DNA of 64,000 nt from Schistosoma haematobium (lineage: Eukaryota; Platyhelminthes; Trematoda; Strigeidida; Schistosomatidae): assembly GCF_000699445.3 (NCBI RefSeq), contig NC_067202.1, forward strand, positions 13,855,924 to 13,919,923, given 5' to 3'. Below are positions 23,701-31,549 of the stretch, in pieces; position 1 is the stretch's first letter; each line of letters begins with the position of its first letter. A model generated the notes under the pieces. It saw only the letters and a program-made list of their open reading frames with translations, was not told the DNA's origin and searched no databases. A program made the position numbers and the translations under genes.

Positions 23701-23792
23701 AGTTTAAAAAACAATTGAAAACGCGTTCACTACGTACTAGTCTTCATCCACATCGAAGGTCTGCTCGTATGAATAAACGTCAATCATCATAA
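8656..23792 (+). CDS. class B (secretin-family) GPCR, 3' half, six coding exons, partial
   Basis: Join 8656-8716, 11420-11483, 13972-14690, 19112-19241, 22406-22447, 23691-23792. All junctions are AG/GT and in phase, giving 371 residues to a TAA stop. The product is a peptide-hormone receptor of the plasma membrane that would signal through G proteins. TM4 ([15 protein letters not shown]), ECL2, TM5 ([13 protein letters not shown] followed by KLRKRD), a very long ICL3, TM6 ([15 protein letters not shown]), TM7 ([14 protein letters not shown]) and a basic tail ([12 protein letters not shown]) are all visible. The 61, 130 and 42 nt exon sizes match, as I recall them, the conserved exon pattern of vertebrate class B receptors. 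TM6/TM7 look closest to the calcitonin/DH31-receptor group, which is inference from remembered motifs. The extracellular hormone-binding domain and TM1-TM3 were not found and probably lie upstream. Oddities are the roughly 200-residue ICL3 insertion and Phe-Trp where the family has Cys-Trp in ECL2. Confidence 0.88.
8821..9122 (-). mobile_element. family B SINE, inverted, full but decayed
   Basis: GAGTTGATCTAAGCTAGAC, GACCGTTCATGAG and CTGAGCCGGCGTCCAACAG are inverted family B landmarks. The hammerhead has lost part of stem II. It sits 105 bp after the TM4 exon. Confidence 0.65.
9290..9464 (+). repeat. upstream part of the family C repeat unit
   Basis: GATTGATTGATCACTGGG, TGTGTCAAGTTCTTATTAG and CTCAGTTCTACGGAAGG also precede the inverted family C copy at 18.9 kb. The unit therefore contains about 100 bp 5' of the tRNA-like head. Confidence 0.5.
9465..9720 (+). mobile_element. family C hammerhead SINE (tRNA-like head), well preserved
   Basis: The head GCCCGGATAGCTCAGTGGT, then CACGGGATCGAATCTG as box B, looks like a tRNA with its box A and box B. A spacer (ATTACAGG) and an intact hammerhead follow, then TCCTGTTGACTACTTCC and a tail ending CATCAATCAATTGTA. The head sequence and ribozyme differ from Smα and family B. Confidence 0.78.
9556..9615 (+). ncRNA. hammerhead ribozyme, family C, intact core
   Basis: Outer stem I ACAGG (9556-9560) pairs with CCTGT (9611-9615) across an internal loop. Core CTGACGA (9570-9576), stem II GTG/CAC, GAA, stem III ACCTGGGT and the GTC triplet ending 9602 follow. 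Stem II is short at three pairs. Confidence 0.62.
9721..11089. other. GPCR intron, mostly unique sequence
   Basis: It lies between the TM4 and ECL2 exons. A 76-codon frame at 10536-10766 has no recognisable domain and no splice context. Bases 10675-10760 are slightly GC-richer (TTCAGGGGACCTTCAGAAG) and may derive from a mobile element. Confidence 0.5.
11090..11345. other. unassigned intronic segment with a GC-richer inverted repeat
   Basis: Around 11278-11330 short inverted pieces (CTTCGGCTTTTTTAG, CCTTCCGAAGC, CTCGGAAGCCGA) can form a hairpin, in contrast to the AT-rich surroundings. It could be part of an uncharacterised mobile element. No coding potential is seen. Confidence 0.3.
11420..11483 (+). CDS. GPCR exon, ECL2 and start of TM5 (64 nt)
   Basis: The acceptor is AAAATTAG and the donor GTAAGT. Joining the GA of the previous exon to the first A gives Glu, then [12 protein letters not shown] and TIPALILLG, ending in phase 0 directly before LNVVFL. The Pro and the following hydrophobic run align with the (W..)P..(V/L)NF pattern at the ECL2/TM5 boundary of class B receptors. The conserved Cys before Trp is Phe here. The exon is 6 nt shorter than the 70 nt I recall for vertebrate relatives. Confidence 0.8.
11585..11836. mobile_element. MITE-like repeat, second copy
   Basis: The copy is colinear with the unit at 15.5 kb (GGATTTAGGCGCAAAATTCA, GTAGGTGGACATTCTCAAGATC) and ends CATAAATTATAGT. The left inverted repeat is disrupted. It lies 100 bp downstream of the ECL2 exon of the GPCR. Confidence 0.55.
12145..12250. repeat. retroelement-related repeat fragment
   Basis: This is the second copy of the segment at 4.2 kb (TTTTCTACGGGATG, CTTTGGACCGTCAGTAACCC). It is in the intron before the 719-nt GPCR exon. Confidence 0.5.
12720..12830. repeat. single-arm copy of the 59.5 kb repeat
   Basis: GATTTTGGTGGAGTTTTATT, CTGGATGGTTTG, CATCAGCACAAACTTCAGG and TAGAAGTGAAGT match one arm of the inverted repeat at 59.5 kb. Confidence 0.6.
13080..13240 (-). repeat. degenerate telomere-like repeat block
   Basis: CTAACCCTAAT, CCTAACCCTAATTT and many one- or two-step variants (TTAATCCTAAACTC, CTAATACTATATCC) recur at about 6-12 bp intervals. 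They resemble the reverse complement of TTAGGG. Perfect units are few. Confidence 0.5.
13290..13910. mobile_element. cluster of three family B SINE segments
   Basis: Bases 13295-13630 are an inverted full copy, 13660-13850 an inverted 3' part and 13850-13910 a short + 3' part. The cluster lies directly upstream of the 719-nt GPCR exon; its right end is only about 60 bp from the splice acceptor. Confidence 0.7.
13972..14690 (+). CDS. GPCR exon, TM5 and expanded ICL3 (719 nt)
   Basis: The acceptor is TTACATTTCAG and the donor GTAAGT. The exon opens with TM5 ([21 protein letters not shown]). About 200 hydrophilic residues follow, rich in Asn, Ser, Thr and Asp, including runs such as [13 protein letters not shown] and [10 protein letters not shown]. It closes with [16 protein letters not shown], a basic segment before TM6. The corresponding exon in vertebrate relatives is about 92 nt, so the exon itself has expanded. The codon-level AT bias matches the NeuroD-like exon in this window, and the frame is open throughout, so this is coding and not repeat-derived. Confidence 0.9.
14765..15135 (-). mobile_element. RTE-clade non-LTR retrotransposon, 3' end fragment
   Basis: The reverse complement matches the other copies here in the segment from [12 protein letters not shown] to RRKK-like residues and the 3' tail beginning at CTTACTTACTTACG. It lies in the GPCR intron between the 719-nt and 130-nt exons, 75 bp after the donor. Confidence 0.72.
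15506..15780. mobile_element. MITE-like repeat with 13-bp terminal inverted repeats
   Basis: CTATAATTTATGG at 15506-15518 and its reverse complement CCATAAATTATAG at 15768-15780 bound a 275-bp non-coding unit with an internal TTTTGGCGCAAAATTCA palindrome-like core. The same unit recurs at about 11585-11836 and in part at 22524-22660. Small size, TIRs and lack of coding capacity fit a non-autonomous DNA transposon. Confidence 0.6.
16005..16195 (+). mobile_element. family B SINE, internal deletion
   Basis: GGTCCTGGGTCCGAATCCCG (box B), the GATGAGGAGTCCC hammerhead core region and the tail TTGATTCATGATCTCAACT are present. The head is replaced by a short inverted 3' piece at 16005-16050. Confidence 0.7.
16769..16814 (-). ncRNA. hammerhead ribozyme, family B, weak stem III
   Basis: CTGAGGA, GTCC/GGAC, GAA and the GTC triplet are kept. Stem III (ATGCCAGT) pairs poorly and stem I keeps four pairs. Confidence 0.5.
16975..17170 (+). mobile_element. RTE-clade 3' end fragment
   Basis: Forward translation gives [19 protein letters not shown] followed by [19 protein letters not shown] and a stop, then LVSGLYSF and the TAAGTAAGTAA tail. It is inserted within family B SINE sequence that flanks it on both sides. Confidence 0.78.
17805..18640 (-). pseudogene. CR1/Jockey-like non-LTR reverse transcriptase fragment
   Basis: The - strand frame reads through RT motifs: [39 protein letters not shown] and [13 protein letters not shown], the catalytic YADD. 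It then has [14 protein letters not shown] and a thumb-like region ([16 protein letters not shown]). An in-frame TAG at about 18471-18473 splits the domain, and the upstream part lacks the endonuclease, so the copy is dead. It resembles the CR1-clade elements of schistosomes (SR1-like); the clade assignment is from remembered motifs. Confidence 0.85.
18715..18990 (-). mobile_element. family C hammerhead SINE, inverted
   Basis: Bases 18721-18900 mirror the + copy at 9.5 kb (GCTATCCGGGCAGCGACCGA at the head, inverted). Flanking GATCACCACCCAGTGATCAA is also shared with 9375-9400, so the repeat unit extends upstream of the tRNA-like head. Confidence 0.75.
18741..18800 (-). ncRNA. hammerhead ribozyme, family C, core mutated
   Basis: The same layout is seen as at 9.6 kb, with perfect palindromic stem III ACCCGGGT. The core reads CTGACAA: the G of the GA step (catalytic G8) is A, so activity is predicted to be lost. Confidence 0.6.
19112..19241 (+). CDS. GPCR exon, TM6 to start of TM7 (130 nt)
   Basis: The acceptor is TTGTTTTATAG and the donor GTAAGT. The first base completes the Val codon split from the previous exon (GT|T). The exon reads [20 protein letters not shown] and then a short ECL3 with Pro and Tyr residues, ending NAFLTSTQ. The K...K.(S/T)L.L.PLLGI signature is typical of class B TM6. The length of exactly 130 nt is the size I recall for this exon in the family. Confidence 0.92.
20645..20765. repeat. single-arm copy of the 59.5 kb repeat, divergent
   Basis: GTTCAGAAGAACAATGAAAG, CCAAACCATTCAGCTC and AGAACAAAACTC match the right arm of the 59.5 kb hairpin in + orientation. Confidence 0.55.
20930..21110 (+). mobile_element. Smα-type SINE, decayed
   Basis: AAGTGGCTATCTGAACTTAG, GATAGGTACATTCAGCTGG, ATAGAGCAAAACGCATG and TCTGGATCTTACC trace an old copy. Confidence 0.5.
22406..22447 (+). CDS. GPCR exon, TM7 mini-exon (42 nt)
   Basis: Fourteen codons ([14 protein letters not shown]) sit between a polypyrimidine-AG acceptor (GTCTTTTTAG) and a GTACGT donor, phase 0 at both ends. They match the class B TM7 pattern G.(F/W)V...YCF...E. An exon of exactly 42 nt at this place is a family hallmark. 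In vertebrate calcitonin, CRF and PTH receptors it can be skipped to give receptors lacking part of TM7. Confidence 0.9.
22524..22660. mobile_element. MITE-like repeat, truncated copy
   Basis: ACTACAATTTATGAATGG begins a segment matching the left half of the unit at 15.5 kb, with TTGGATTTTGGCGCGAAATT. The right half is missing. Confidence 0.5.
22830..22965 (-). mobile_element. Smα-type SINE, inverted, decayed
   Basis: GATGGCTAGTGGTGGAATTC, ACGTTTCATCCTATTTG and GAATGTACCTACATCC are present. Confidence 0.55.
23350..23645 (+). mobile_element. Smα-type hammerhead SINE, full copy plus adjacent 3' half
   Basis: The tRNA-like head has GACTCAGTGGCTAAGTGGAT (box A side) and CTGGGTTTCAGTCCCAGAG (box B side). The Smα hammerhead (ACTGACGAG ... GAACGAAACGTGCGTC) and CCACTGCTAACCACTACC follow. A second 3' half repeats at 23570-23640 (CTGGATTCCACTGCTAGCC), giving partial tandem structure. It lies 50 bp upstream of the last GPCR coding exon. Confidence 0.82.
23459..23519 (+). ncRNA. hammerhead ribozyme, Smα type
   Basis: Core CTGACGA at 23473-23479, stem II GTCCT/GGAAC with GAATG loop, GAAA, stem III ACGTGCGT and the GTC triplet ending 23505. The stem I arms are diverged but the outer CTAGATTCCACTGC arm is recognisable. Confidence 0.6.
23691..23792 (+). CDS. GPCR terminal coding exon, cytoplasmic tail
   Basis: After the acceptor AAATTACTAG the frame reads [14 protein letters not shown], then a short basic tail ending MNKRQSS and TAA. 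The EV-R-x-x-(F/L)xxx(L/W) motif across the junction is helix 8 of class B receptors. The tail is short, about 33 residues. A GTAAGT lies 14 nt after the stop and is a plausible donor for a 3'-UTR intron. Confidence 0.85.
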   Translation: MRRQFKKQLKTRSLRTSLHPHRRSARMNKRQSS

Positions 23793-23805
23793 ACTCATCG
23801 ATTGT
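23793..23805 (+). other. GPCR 3'-UTR segment before a probable UTR intron
   Basis: Thirteen bases separate the stop codon from a consensus donor GTAAGT at 23806-23811. The matching acceptor is probably at 25731-25732. An intron this close to the stop should not provoke nonsense-mediated decay by the usual 50-nt rule. Confidence 0.5.
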
Positions 23806-24133
23806 GTAAGTTTTTTCTTAACCTTTTCTAAACAGAGTGGCACGCTGTTAACTTAAATAAGTGGATAAATGAAATCAAAATGAAGGCATCATATTTTGAC
23901 TATGATCCTTGGAATTTAACAGTTAAGTTCATATTCTTGAAGGTTCAATTGTTCAACTAAGTTTTACTAATATGAATTAGGAGTAAAATGTTTCTCAAAG
24001 AGGAATCAGATAAGAGTTTATCTGTTAGCTAACGTGTTTGAATTTATCAGAAGGGGTTTTGTGGAGATGTTAAAAATTTCGCTGATTGAAATCATGAGTC
24101 GTTTGAAGATAGACCACCATGGAAAACTTGGAA

Positions 24134-24179
24134 GCACTAAACGGCTGTTTCGTCCTAGTATGGGACTCTTCAGCAGTGC
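24134..24179 (-). ncRNA. hammerhead ribozyme, family B, altered cleavage triplet
   Basis: The - strand core CTGAAGA and GAA are intact and stem II is GTCC/GGAC. The nucleotide at the cleavage site reads T instead of C (GTT), and stem I is GCACTG/TAGTGC. Confidence 0.55.
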
Positions 24180-24415
24180 GCATCCACGATCCTGTAGTTC
24201 TAGTGAGAAGCCGTTACAAGTGGAGTTCAACCAGGTCTGTTGTGAGATATTAACTCACTAAAGACAATGGTGTACGGTGGTGCAATTTCGTGGATTCGTT
24301 GAAGTTAGACATTAACATCGTCGGATGCCGGCTCAGTGATCTAGCTGGTTAAGTACTTGACGCGAGGCGGATAGGTCCTGGCTTCGAATCTCGCGGGGTG
24401 AGGGATCGTGGATGC

Positions 24416-24461
24416 GCACTGCTGAGGAGTTCCACGGTGGGACGAAACGGCCGTCCAGTGC
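24416..24461 (+). ncRNA. hammerhead ribozyme, family B, intact core
   Basis: GCACTG, CTGAGGA, stem II GTTCC/GGGAC, GAA, ACGGCCGT, C and CAGTGC occur without a core substitution. The cleavage site would follow C at 24455. Confidence 0.72.
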
Positions 24462-24614
24462 TTCCAGGTTTTCCATGGTGGTCCAGCTTCAATTGACTCA
24501 TGATTTCAATCAGTATTTGAATTTATTGGTATTTATTTTACTGATAAACTATCTATAATTCAGTAAAATTGCTTTGACTAGTCCTTGAATAAGAAACAGT
24601 CTTTTTTGGAGACC

Positions 24615-24970
24615 TCCAACCGATCTAAGATTGAAAATCATTAGAAGCCTAAGAAGCACAAGGCGGCCGTTTCGTCCTAGTACGGGACACCTCGGCAGTG
24701 GGCATCCATGATCTTTCACTCAGGACTCGAATCCAAGATGTCCGGTTTTAAGCAAATTCTTAACCTTTATAGCACTGAGATGAAATCCAGTGGTTTTAAT
24801 GTTTAACTTTAATCAATCCATGATATTGCACGACTATCTTTCATTGTCTTTGGTGCGTAACTACTTCACTTGCGACAAAGTTGATCTCTAGTGGTCATGG
24901 ATTCTCACTAAAACGCCGAGAATTCCTTCTGGAAATTAGTCACTAGTAAGCACATAATAATTATCAGCAT
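24615..24970 (-). mobile_element. family B SINE, inverted, decayed full copy
   Basis: GGCGGCCGTTTCGTCCTAGT (hammerhead stem III and core, inverted), CTTTATAGCACTGAG and GTGGTCATGGATTCTCACTA (leader) mark the copy. Confidence 0.6.
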
Positions 24971-25079
24971 AGAGTCGTGGAGATTGTTGAATTTTTATTG
25001 AGATCATGAAATGATCAATGTTAGACCACCATTTGCTAATTGTTACAGTAAGTACAATTTATTTTATAAATAGTGTTAA

Positions 25080-25310
25080 TTATAAGCAAATATGGATATT
25101 GGCTGGCAGTCGAATCCTACTGTTATCCACTTAGCTACTGATTTCTGACAACGCGATGGCGTTTGAAGCGAACAGTACTGAGTTCGAGTCCCAGAATGAA
25201 CATCAATTCTGTGATGCAGGTACATCCATCTAACCAGTTCCAAATAGGACGAAACGCGCGTCAAACAGGATTCCACTGCTAACCACTATCCACCTTTACT
25301 TATAAAACTT
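25080..25310 (+). mobile_element. Smα-type SINE
   Basis: CAACGCGATGGCGTTTGAAG, CTGAGTTCGAGTCCCAG, AGGTACATCCATC and GGACGAAACGCGCGTC are present. The core reads CTAACCAG rather than CTGACGAG, and AAACAG is inserted at the cleavage site. An inverted Smα tip begins the segment at 25083. Confidence 0.75.
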
Positions 25311-25411
25311 GTGAATTAAGGCTATATCGAAGCAGTCCGCACAGGATGCACATATGCCATAAAAAGAGACTGATCAATTGCAGTCCTAAATAACAATGAG
25401 AAGATACAAGT

Positions 25412-25630
25412 AAACAACATCAGGTGGTAAGTGCTCGCACGCGAGACTGATAGGTGCTGCGTTCGAATTCCACGAGGTAGGATCGTGGATGCGCACTGCT
25501 GAGGAGTCCCACAATAGGACGAAACGACCGTCCAATGCTTCTAGGTTTTCCATGGTGGTCTAGTTTCAATTGACTCATGATCTCAACTGTTGAAATTACT
25601 ACAATCTTCACAAACCCCTTCTGAAACATC
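25412..25630 (+). mobile_element. family B SINE, 5'-truncated, well preserved 3' part
   Basis: The copy starts near box A, continues through GTGCTGCGTTCGAATTCC, a preserved hammerhead, TTGACTCATGATCTCAAC and ACAAACCCCTTCTGA. The last word is the usual 3' terminus of the family. Confidence 0.75.
25493..25538 (+). ncRNA. hammerhead ribozyme, family B, intact core with stem I mismatch
   Basis: GCACTG, CTGAGGA, GTCC/GGAC, GAA, ACGACCGT and C precede CAATGC. Stem I has one C-A mismatch. Confidence 0.62.
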
Positions 25631-25732
25631 AAGTGAATTCAAAAAATTGTTTATTATATTTTCTTCCCTTCAAGGTCATTTCATTTTAATAATAAACAAC
25701 TTAAATTTCTTTTTCATTGTTTTCTTTTCTAG

Positions 25733-25850
25733 TTAAATTACGTCATCATTGTTTATTCATGAAGATGTATATCCAATCACTATGAAGTTGTAATTACACA
25801 CTAATTGACATGAAAATAAAATGGTTTTGTAAATGATTAATACAATCAGT
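25733..25850 (+). other. probable last 3'-UTR exon of the GPCR with polyadenylation signal
   Basis: A long pyrimidine tract ending TTTTCTAG precedes this stretch, and a canonical AATAAA lies at 25815-25820. The region is free of repeats and has no significant open frame. The end coordinate is a guess at the cleavage site, 15-30 nt after the hexamer. Confidence 0.5.
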
Positions 25851-25909
25851 ATTCTTGTAATTATTGATTAAAGAGAAATCAATCATTTTGATTGAGTCTT
25901 CTAATGATT

Positions 25910-26085
25910 TTTGCTATGAGTTTGAGAGCGAGATCGAAGGTCCCAGGTTCGAATCTTGTATATGGAATAGTAGATGAGTAATGCTGAGGAGTTATATACT
26001 AGGACGAAACAACCGTTCAGTGCTTTCAGGTTTTCAATGGTGGTCTATCATTGATCGGTTCAGAATTTCAGTGAAATTCAACAAT
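25910..26085 (+). mobile_element. family B SINE fragment
   Basis: CCCAGGTTCGAATCTTG (box B), ATGCTGAGGAGTTATATACT, GGACGAAACAACCG and TTTCAGGTTTTCAATGGTGG are present. The fragment begins shortly after the GPCR poly(A) signal. Confidence 0.62.
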
Positions 26086-26639
26086 CTCAAACTGAATGTT
26101 ACTCAATAGTAATTAAGAAATAATATTAGTAATTTCTAGAATATTTATTTGTGGTCGAATAAGGGACTAGTAGTGGAATCTAGGATAGTGAGTTTCGTCC
26201 AACATGAAACTCGTCAGTGTTGAGACTTGTACTGGAACTAGAAACATAATATCGTTTACTTGAAAAGCTCAATATGTTATCTGCTGATTTACTGAGTCTA
26301 TATAACCAGTAGTTTGTGTAATGAATATGAGTTTAGATTTGTATTATCTATTTATTTATTTTAAGGACTACAACTGATCAGTTTCTTTGGTCATAAGTGA
26401 ATTGACATGTAACTGCCATCTAGTCACAAGTTTTTATTCAATGTAGATAATGACTAGTAGGATCATCAAAGACTCTCGTTCCTCGGTTCGAGCTTTAATG
26501 TGGATATGAACACTGAGAAGTAAGTTCATCCAGGTAATGAGCTCTAAATCAGATCTAATGCCTAAATATTTGCCCACTTTCAATTGATGATATATACTAC
26601 TCAAATCTGTCGACATCAGTAGTACATACCACAGTACGT

Positions 26640-27380
26640 TTATATCAAATCGCCTTTTGACTTACTTTGTTAAAATAAATAATTTCTTTATAAATCACAC
26701 TACAATCATGTACTTTCATAAATCCTAGTTGTAAATCAAAACAGCTTCTCTTAACTTCTGATTCTCATCAATACGTTGACGAAATGAAGAACTTGTACTC
26801 TTGTGTACAATATCTAATTCTGATACTGTTAGATAAACTTCCTATATGTGTGCTTAAATTAGCTACTTAAATGAGTAGTAGGTATCACATTACCAAGGTT
26901 TGATCTAACAGTTTTAAATAAGTTAAGCTTTGAATAGATTGTTAATAAGTAAAATTAATGTGTTGTATTCTTTAGAAGTAACTTACACTAAGCCAGGAAA
27001 CATCAGAAAATCTCATTTTTTCTACGCATTAGGATAAAACAGAATTAATATTTTATTATTAGGAGTGAGTAGAAAGGAATATACGTTTACTCATGTATAT
27101 ATCCCGTAGAAAATAGTCACCTATTTCAGCCAATGGAGTGTATCTTATTCCTTAGAAAAAGAGGTCAAATCTTGGCCAATCTCATGTGTTCGTCATTTGA
27201 TCGGTTTGATTGATCGAATGTATCAATGTGTCACAAATAAAATGGAATAACCACTAAATAGTGAACAATGTCATGTTCATCTAGTCCTTTCTTAGTAATT
27301 CTGATAAAATTATATCGATCAAGTTCCATTGTGGTCACTGGTCTAAGTGGATCCACATTGTATGTGTTATGTTGAGATGC
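26640..27380. other. AT-rich stretch, no gene seen
   Basis: It lies downstream of the GPCR poly(A) signal. No repeat or open frame of note is present. Confidence 0.45.
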
Positions 27381-27545
27381 TAGATGTTTGAAGGTAGTCC
27401 ATGTTCATCGCCAAGATGTACCTGTAATCTTAAAGGAAATGATGCTATCAGACGGATTCGAACTCATATGACCCAGTTCTACAGTCCGAGATGTCACTAT
27501 TGAGTTATTTAGGCCATGACTGACCTCCTGTAGGAAGTTGTCAAA
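27380..27545 (-). mobile_element. family C SINE, decayed
   Basis: GCCAAGATGTACCTGTAATC, GATGCTATCAGACGGATTCG and GACCTCCTGTAGG match the inverted family C copy at 18.8 kb. Confidence 0.6.
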
Positions 27546-27899
27546 TATGGGTAAAGAAATGATGGTGATTTGGGGTTTCTGGTTGGCTTACAGCACCTAG
27601 GTATTAAAGGAATGATTGAGATATTCTGGTACAAACGGTTTCCTGGGGATATGATAACGCCATCCACCAAGCAGTACTTCCAAACTTAACTAGCTAACGA
27701 AATGTACGAAGAAGTGGTCATTCAAGAAGAGTAATATGAAACGGTACAACTCAGTGTATATGTAGCGACAAAAGGATGGCCTTGAAGCACATGGGAAATT
27801 AATGAACTAACATAGTGGCAACCAGTTAAAAATCTTGTAAAAATTGTATTCGAAAAAACCACTCAGGGTTATTTTTACTGGTAAGACTTTAACATTATT

Positions 27900-28590
27900 A
27901 ATGAAAACTGTCGGGTACGAGACTGTTATCCACCTCGGGCAATGGAAGATGATCGCGCAATATCGTTAGTTGACTGAAGTTATGCTAGCACGTCGTTGAA
28001 TATGGGCTCAGTGGTTTGGAGATCAAGTGTTCATGACTGAGACCGGAAATGCTGGGTCCACTTCCCGGTTGCGTAGTCATCTGTGTGCACTGCCGAGCAG
28101 TTCTATGCTAGGAAAGGACAGTTGTTCAGTGTTTCCACGTTTTCGATAACGTTTTTGATTGAGATTATGAATCGATTGAAGTTAGACCACCATTGAAAAC
28201 CTGGAAGCACTGGACAGCCATTTCGTCCTATTATAGGACTTCTCAGCAGTGTGTACCCACGATACCGACTCGTAAAACTCGACCACAAGACCTATCATTC
28301 TCGCGCGTGAGCACTTAACCACTAGACCACTGAGCAGGCATCCAACGGTGCCAATGTCTAATCTCAACGAAATTGCGCGGCCATACCTATCTCTACCTGG
28401 CATGGATTAGCTCCACTGGTCATGGCTTCTCACTAGAACTCCGAGAATTTTCTTACGAAGCTAGTCACTAGTGAGCACATGGGTTGTAGAGATCATTAAG
28501 TTTTTGATTGAAATCAGGAATCGTTTGATGTTAGATCACAGTTGAGAACCTCAAAGCACTTGAAAGCCATTTCATCTTAACAATAATCAA
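27900..28590. mobile_element. family B SINE pair and extra 3' fragment
   Basis: A + copy (decayed) at about 27900-28165 and an inverted full copy at about 28165-28490 meet at their 3' ends. A further inverted fragment follows at 28490-28585. Confidence 0.65.
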
Positions 28591-28744
28591 GCTAGGATCA
28601 TTTCATCATTGAAATTATAGAAAAACTTTACCATCTCAAATCTCTTTACATTAATAAATTGAATTATCATAAGGATCAACTTAGCAGAAACACTTTTTTT
28701 TTAATTGATTATAAGTATTAGTATATAAAAATAAATAACTAATT

Positions 28745-29385
28745 TAGATTGAGATCATGAACCGATTGATGTTAGATCATCATTGAAAACCTGGAAGCAC
28801 CGGACGGCGTTTCGTCCTACTGCGAGACTCCTCCGCAGTGCGCACCCACAATCCCGCCCGCGGGATTCGAACCCAGGGCCTTTAGTTTCGCGCTCGAACG
28901 CTTAACCTACTGGACCACTGAACCGGCATACAACGATGTTAATGTCTAACTTAAACCAGTCCACGAAGTTGCGCGACCATCTTCCATTGTACTGAGGTAG
29001 ATACCTGTTTCTACCCGACACGGATTAGCTCTACTGGTCACAGCTTCTCATCAGAACTTCGAGAATTTTCTCAAGAAGCTAGTCACTAATGAGCACATGG
29101 TAATTGTCAGTTTAGGGTCGTGCAACTTCGTGGATTGGTTGAAGTTAGACATTAACACCATCGGATGCCGGCTCAGTGGTCCAGTAGGTTGAGCGTTTGC
29201 GCGCGAGACTGAGGGCCTTGGGTTCGAATCCCGCGAGCGGGGTCGTGAATGCGCATTGCTGAGAAGTCTCACAATTCGACGAAACAGTCGTCTAGTTCTT
29301 CCAGGTTTTCAATGGTGGTCTAACATCAATCGATTCATCATCTCAATCAAAAACTTAACAATCTCCGCAACCCCCCTAACTAATT
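28745..29385. mobile_element. head-to-head family B SINE pair
   Basis: An inverted copy at 28745-29115 (GGAAGCACCGGACGGCGTTT ... GTGAGCACATGG-like leader end) meets a + copy at 29110-29385 (GTCCAGTAGGTTGAGCG, GGTTCGAATCCCGCG). The pair has its leaders in the middle. Confidence 0.7.
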
Positions 29386-29579
29386 TAGAAGTTATATTTC
29401 AACCCCATACTATATTAGGAATGATCTTAATGATAGATCATAAAAAGTAATGATGTTGACTTTTGTCAATGTTGTTTCACATCTGTCTAGTTAACATTTA
29501 GATAATGAGAATATAAATGATGATAGCCCTGAGGCTATCAATTTTTAAAGAAACATAATGAATATGATGATAGTTTTAT

Positions 29580-29715
29580 TCCTTATTGTTATTATCACTA
29601 CTATTACCATTACCATTATTATTATTATTATTACTACTACTACTACTACTATTATTATTATTACTATTATTATTGCTATAACTAATGAGATGATAATGAT
29701 GATAATAATAATAAG
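29580..29715. repeat. ATT/ACT trinucleotide microsatellite
   Basis: Mixed ATT, ACT and CCATT units run from 29580 to about 29670, followed by AATGATGATAATAATAATAA. Confidence 0.85.
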
Positions 29716-29885
29716 TATATTTATAATGTAGTGAGTGAAGAACTCAGGTAGGGAAGACCAATTTATCGTTTAATGAAGAATCACAAAGTGTCTTCATAAA
29801 AATATGAAAACTAGACATTAAATACATCGTTTACACAATTACCATTAATTGTCTCTTACAAATGTTATCATTCTTTTATTCCTGT

Positions 29886-30383
29886 TGTTATATCTTGTGG
29901 CCTGTGTGCCCTATTCATATATATAATGTAATAATACCGCCAGTTAGAGAACAGTAAATTATCGACCGGATCAATGACGCATAAAACAAGTACGAGTAGT
30001 CTAGAGTCTTTATCGGTCCTGCTTGCCGCCTAGCCCAGCAATTTTAGTCCAGAACACTAATCTGAGCCTCTGTGATATGAATCATGTATTTCAAACATAC
30101 TGGGTTTATCTACAGACCAAACAGACTACATCGTGCCAATAAAATAGGAAACAACATTTGTACAAGATTTGGCCAAATGTGGCTGTGAATGTGGAAGACT
30201 GTAATTAATAGACTGGGAATAACTCAAAAATGGTTCGTAGGTCAAAATAGAGCTTATGATAAGAGGAACATGAATATTCATAGTTTAGTTACTTAACAAT
30301 TATACGATAAAAATATATGTATAGTAATAGTCCAGGAATATATCTCAACAGTTACCATTCATTATTCTCATCGGGATATAACA
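29886..30383 (-). mobile_element. second LTR of the same family, inverted
   Basis: The reverse complement begins TGTTATATCCCGATGAG and ends in TATAACA like the solo LTR at 5.2 kb. It is about 498 bp and colinear with that copy apart from small indels. No matching 5-bp duplication is visible at its ends. Confidence 0.75.
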
Positions 30384-30394
30384 CAATTACTCTC

Positions 30395-30520
30395 TGTTTA
30401 CATTCCCGTTCTCTATAATTCGATCTTCTTAAACTTCTGCTACCAGACATTCCACTTCTGATTGGTTTTAAATACTACTTACTTCTGTCAATATAAGTAG
30501 CATTCACCATAATAATAAGA
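30395..30520. repeat. palindrome-bearing dispersed repeat, inverted copy
   Basis: CTACCAGACATTCCACTTC and ATACTACTTACTTCTGTC with AATATAAGTAGCATTCACC match the 8.3 kb copy. It abuts the inverted LTR ending at 30383. Confidence 0.5.
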
Positions 30521-30839
30521 AATAGAATAAATTTGATTTTGTTCAAAATAGAAAATAAGAAAGATTTAAGATGAAATAATCGACTGATTATTTGGGGGGG
30601 ATAATAATCTGTTCATTACTTAAAGGGATTCCTGAATTCAACCACTAACCATCATCCATCTCTTCTTATAGTGCTTGTGACTTAAGACAATATCTAAGCC
30701 ATTTGTACAGGATGCACAAAAGCGATTGATCAACTAAAGTTCCAAACATCAATAGTAAGATTGAAACGAACAATATAAAAATGAATTTAATACAGGGGAG
30801 TATTTGGAAGTTGTTGAATTTTTATGATTCATATTACTA

Positions 30840-31425
30840 ACTGAAAATCAGTATGGCTAGAGTTCGCTCTTGAGACCTCAGTGGATTGGATTTAACTCCA
30901 TGTGATGGAGTCATGGATCAGTACTAATTAATAGTTTTGTACTAAGACGAAACAACCGTTTAGTATTTCTTAGTTTTGATCGTTTAGGATCTAAACCATG
31001 TAGAAAAAATTATTATTATTAACCTAATGATGACTGTTCATCATAATTGTATGTTTGGTTTCATTTCTCATGACTGTTTAGTCGGTGAGTAGTTTACTCG
31101 ATTGCATATCATTCTGTACTGACGATTGTTATATGCTCACTAATGACTAGATTTGAGAGAAAAGTCCTGGAGTTCTAGTGAGAAATTACAACCCTTGGGG
31201 TTCAGCTGTATCTAGTGTGAAGAAGGTACTCACTGAAGACAGTGGAATATAGTCGGATAATATCGTGAATTGATTAAAGTTAAATTTATACATCACTGAA
31301 ACCCGGTTCAGTGGTCTACAGTCTAAAAGTTCATTCACGAAATCAAAAGTCGTAGGTTCAACTACAGGTTCCAGGATCGTAGATGCGTACAGCTAAAGAG
31401 TTTCATACTAGTAATTATTTACTGA
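30840..31425 (+). mobile_element. two decayed family B SINE copies
   Basis: One copy at about 30840-30990 (AGACGAAACAACCGTTTAG) and a fuller one at about 31140-31425 (GAGTTCTAGTGAGAAATTAC, GGTTCAGTGGTCTACAGTC). Both are strongly diverged. Confidence 0.5.
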
Positions 31426-31549
31426 ATAAATCTAGGGGAATCCACAATATTATTAGTATAACAAATGACAAATGAACTGCACAACTTGGATTTTGTTGTT
31501 GAGAATTGATATCTGATGGGAAAAATTATCTTTTAAACTATTTATTCAT

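Larger units (their letters stand above)
24050..24515. mobile_element. head-to-head family B SINE pair, + copy full length
   Basis: An inverted 3' half at 24050-24195 is fused to a + copy at 24195-24515. The + copy has the leader, box A (GCTCAGTGATCTAGC), box B (GCTTCGAATCTC), an intact hammerhead and the tail. It lies in the GPCR 3'-UTR intron. Confidence 0.8.
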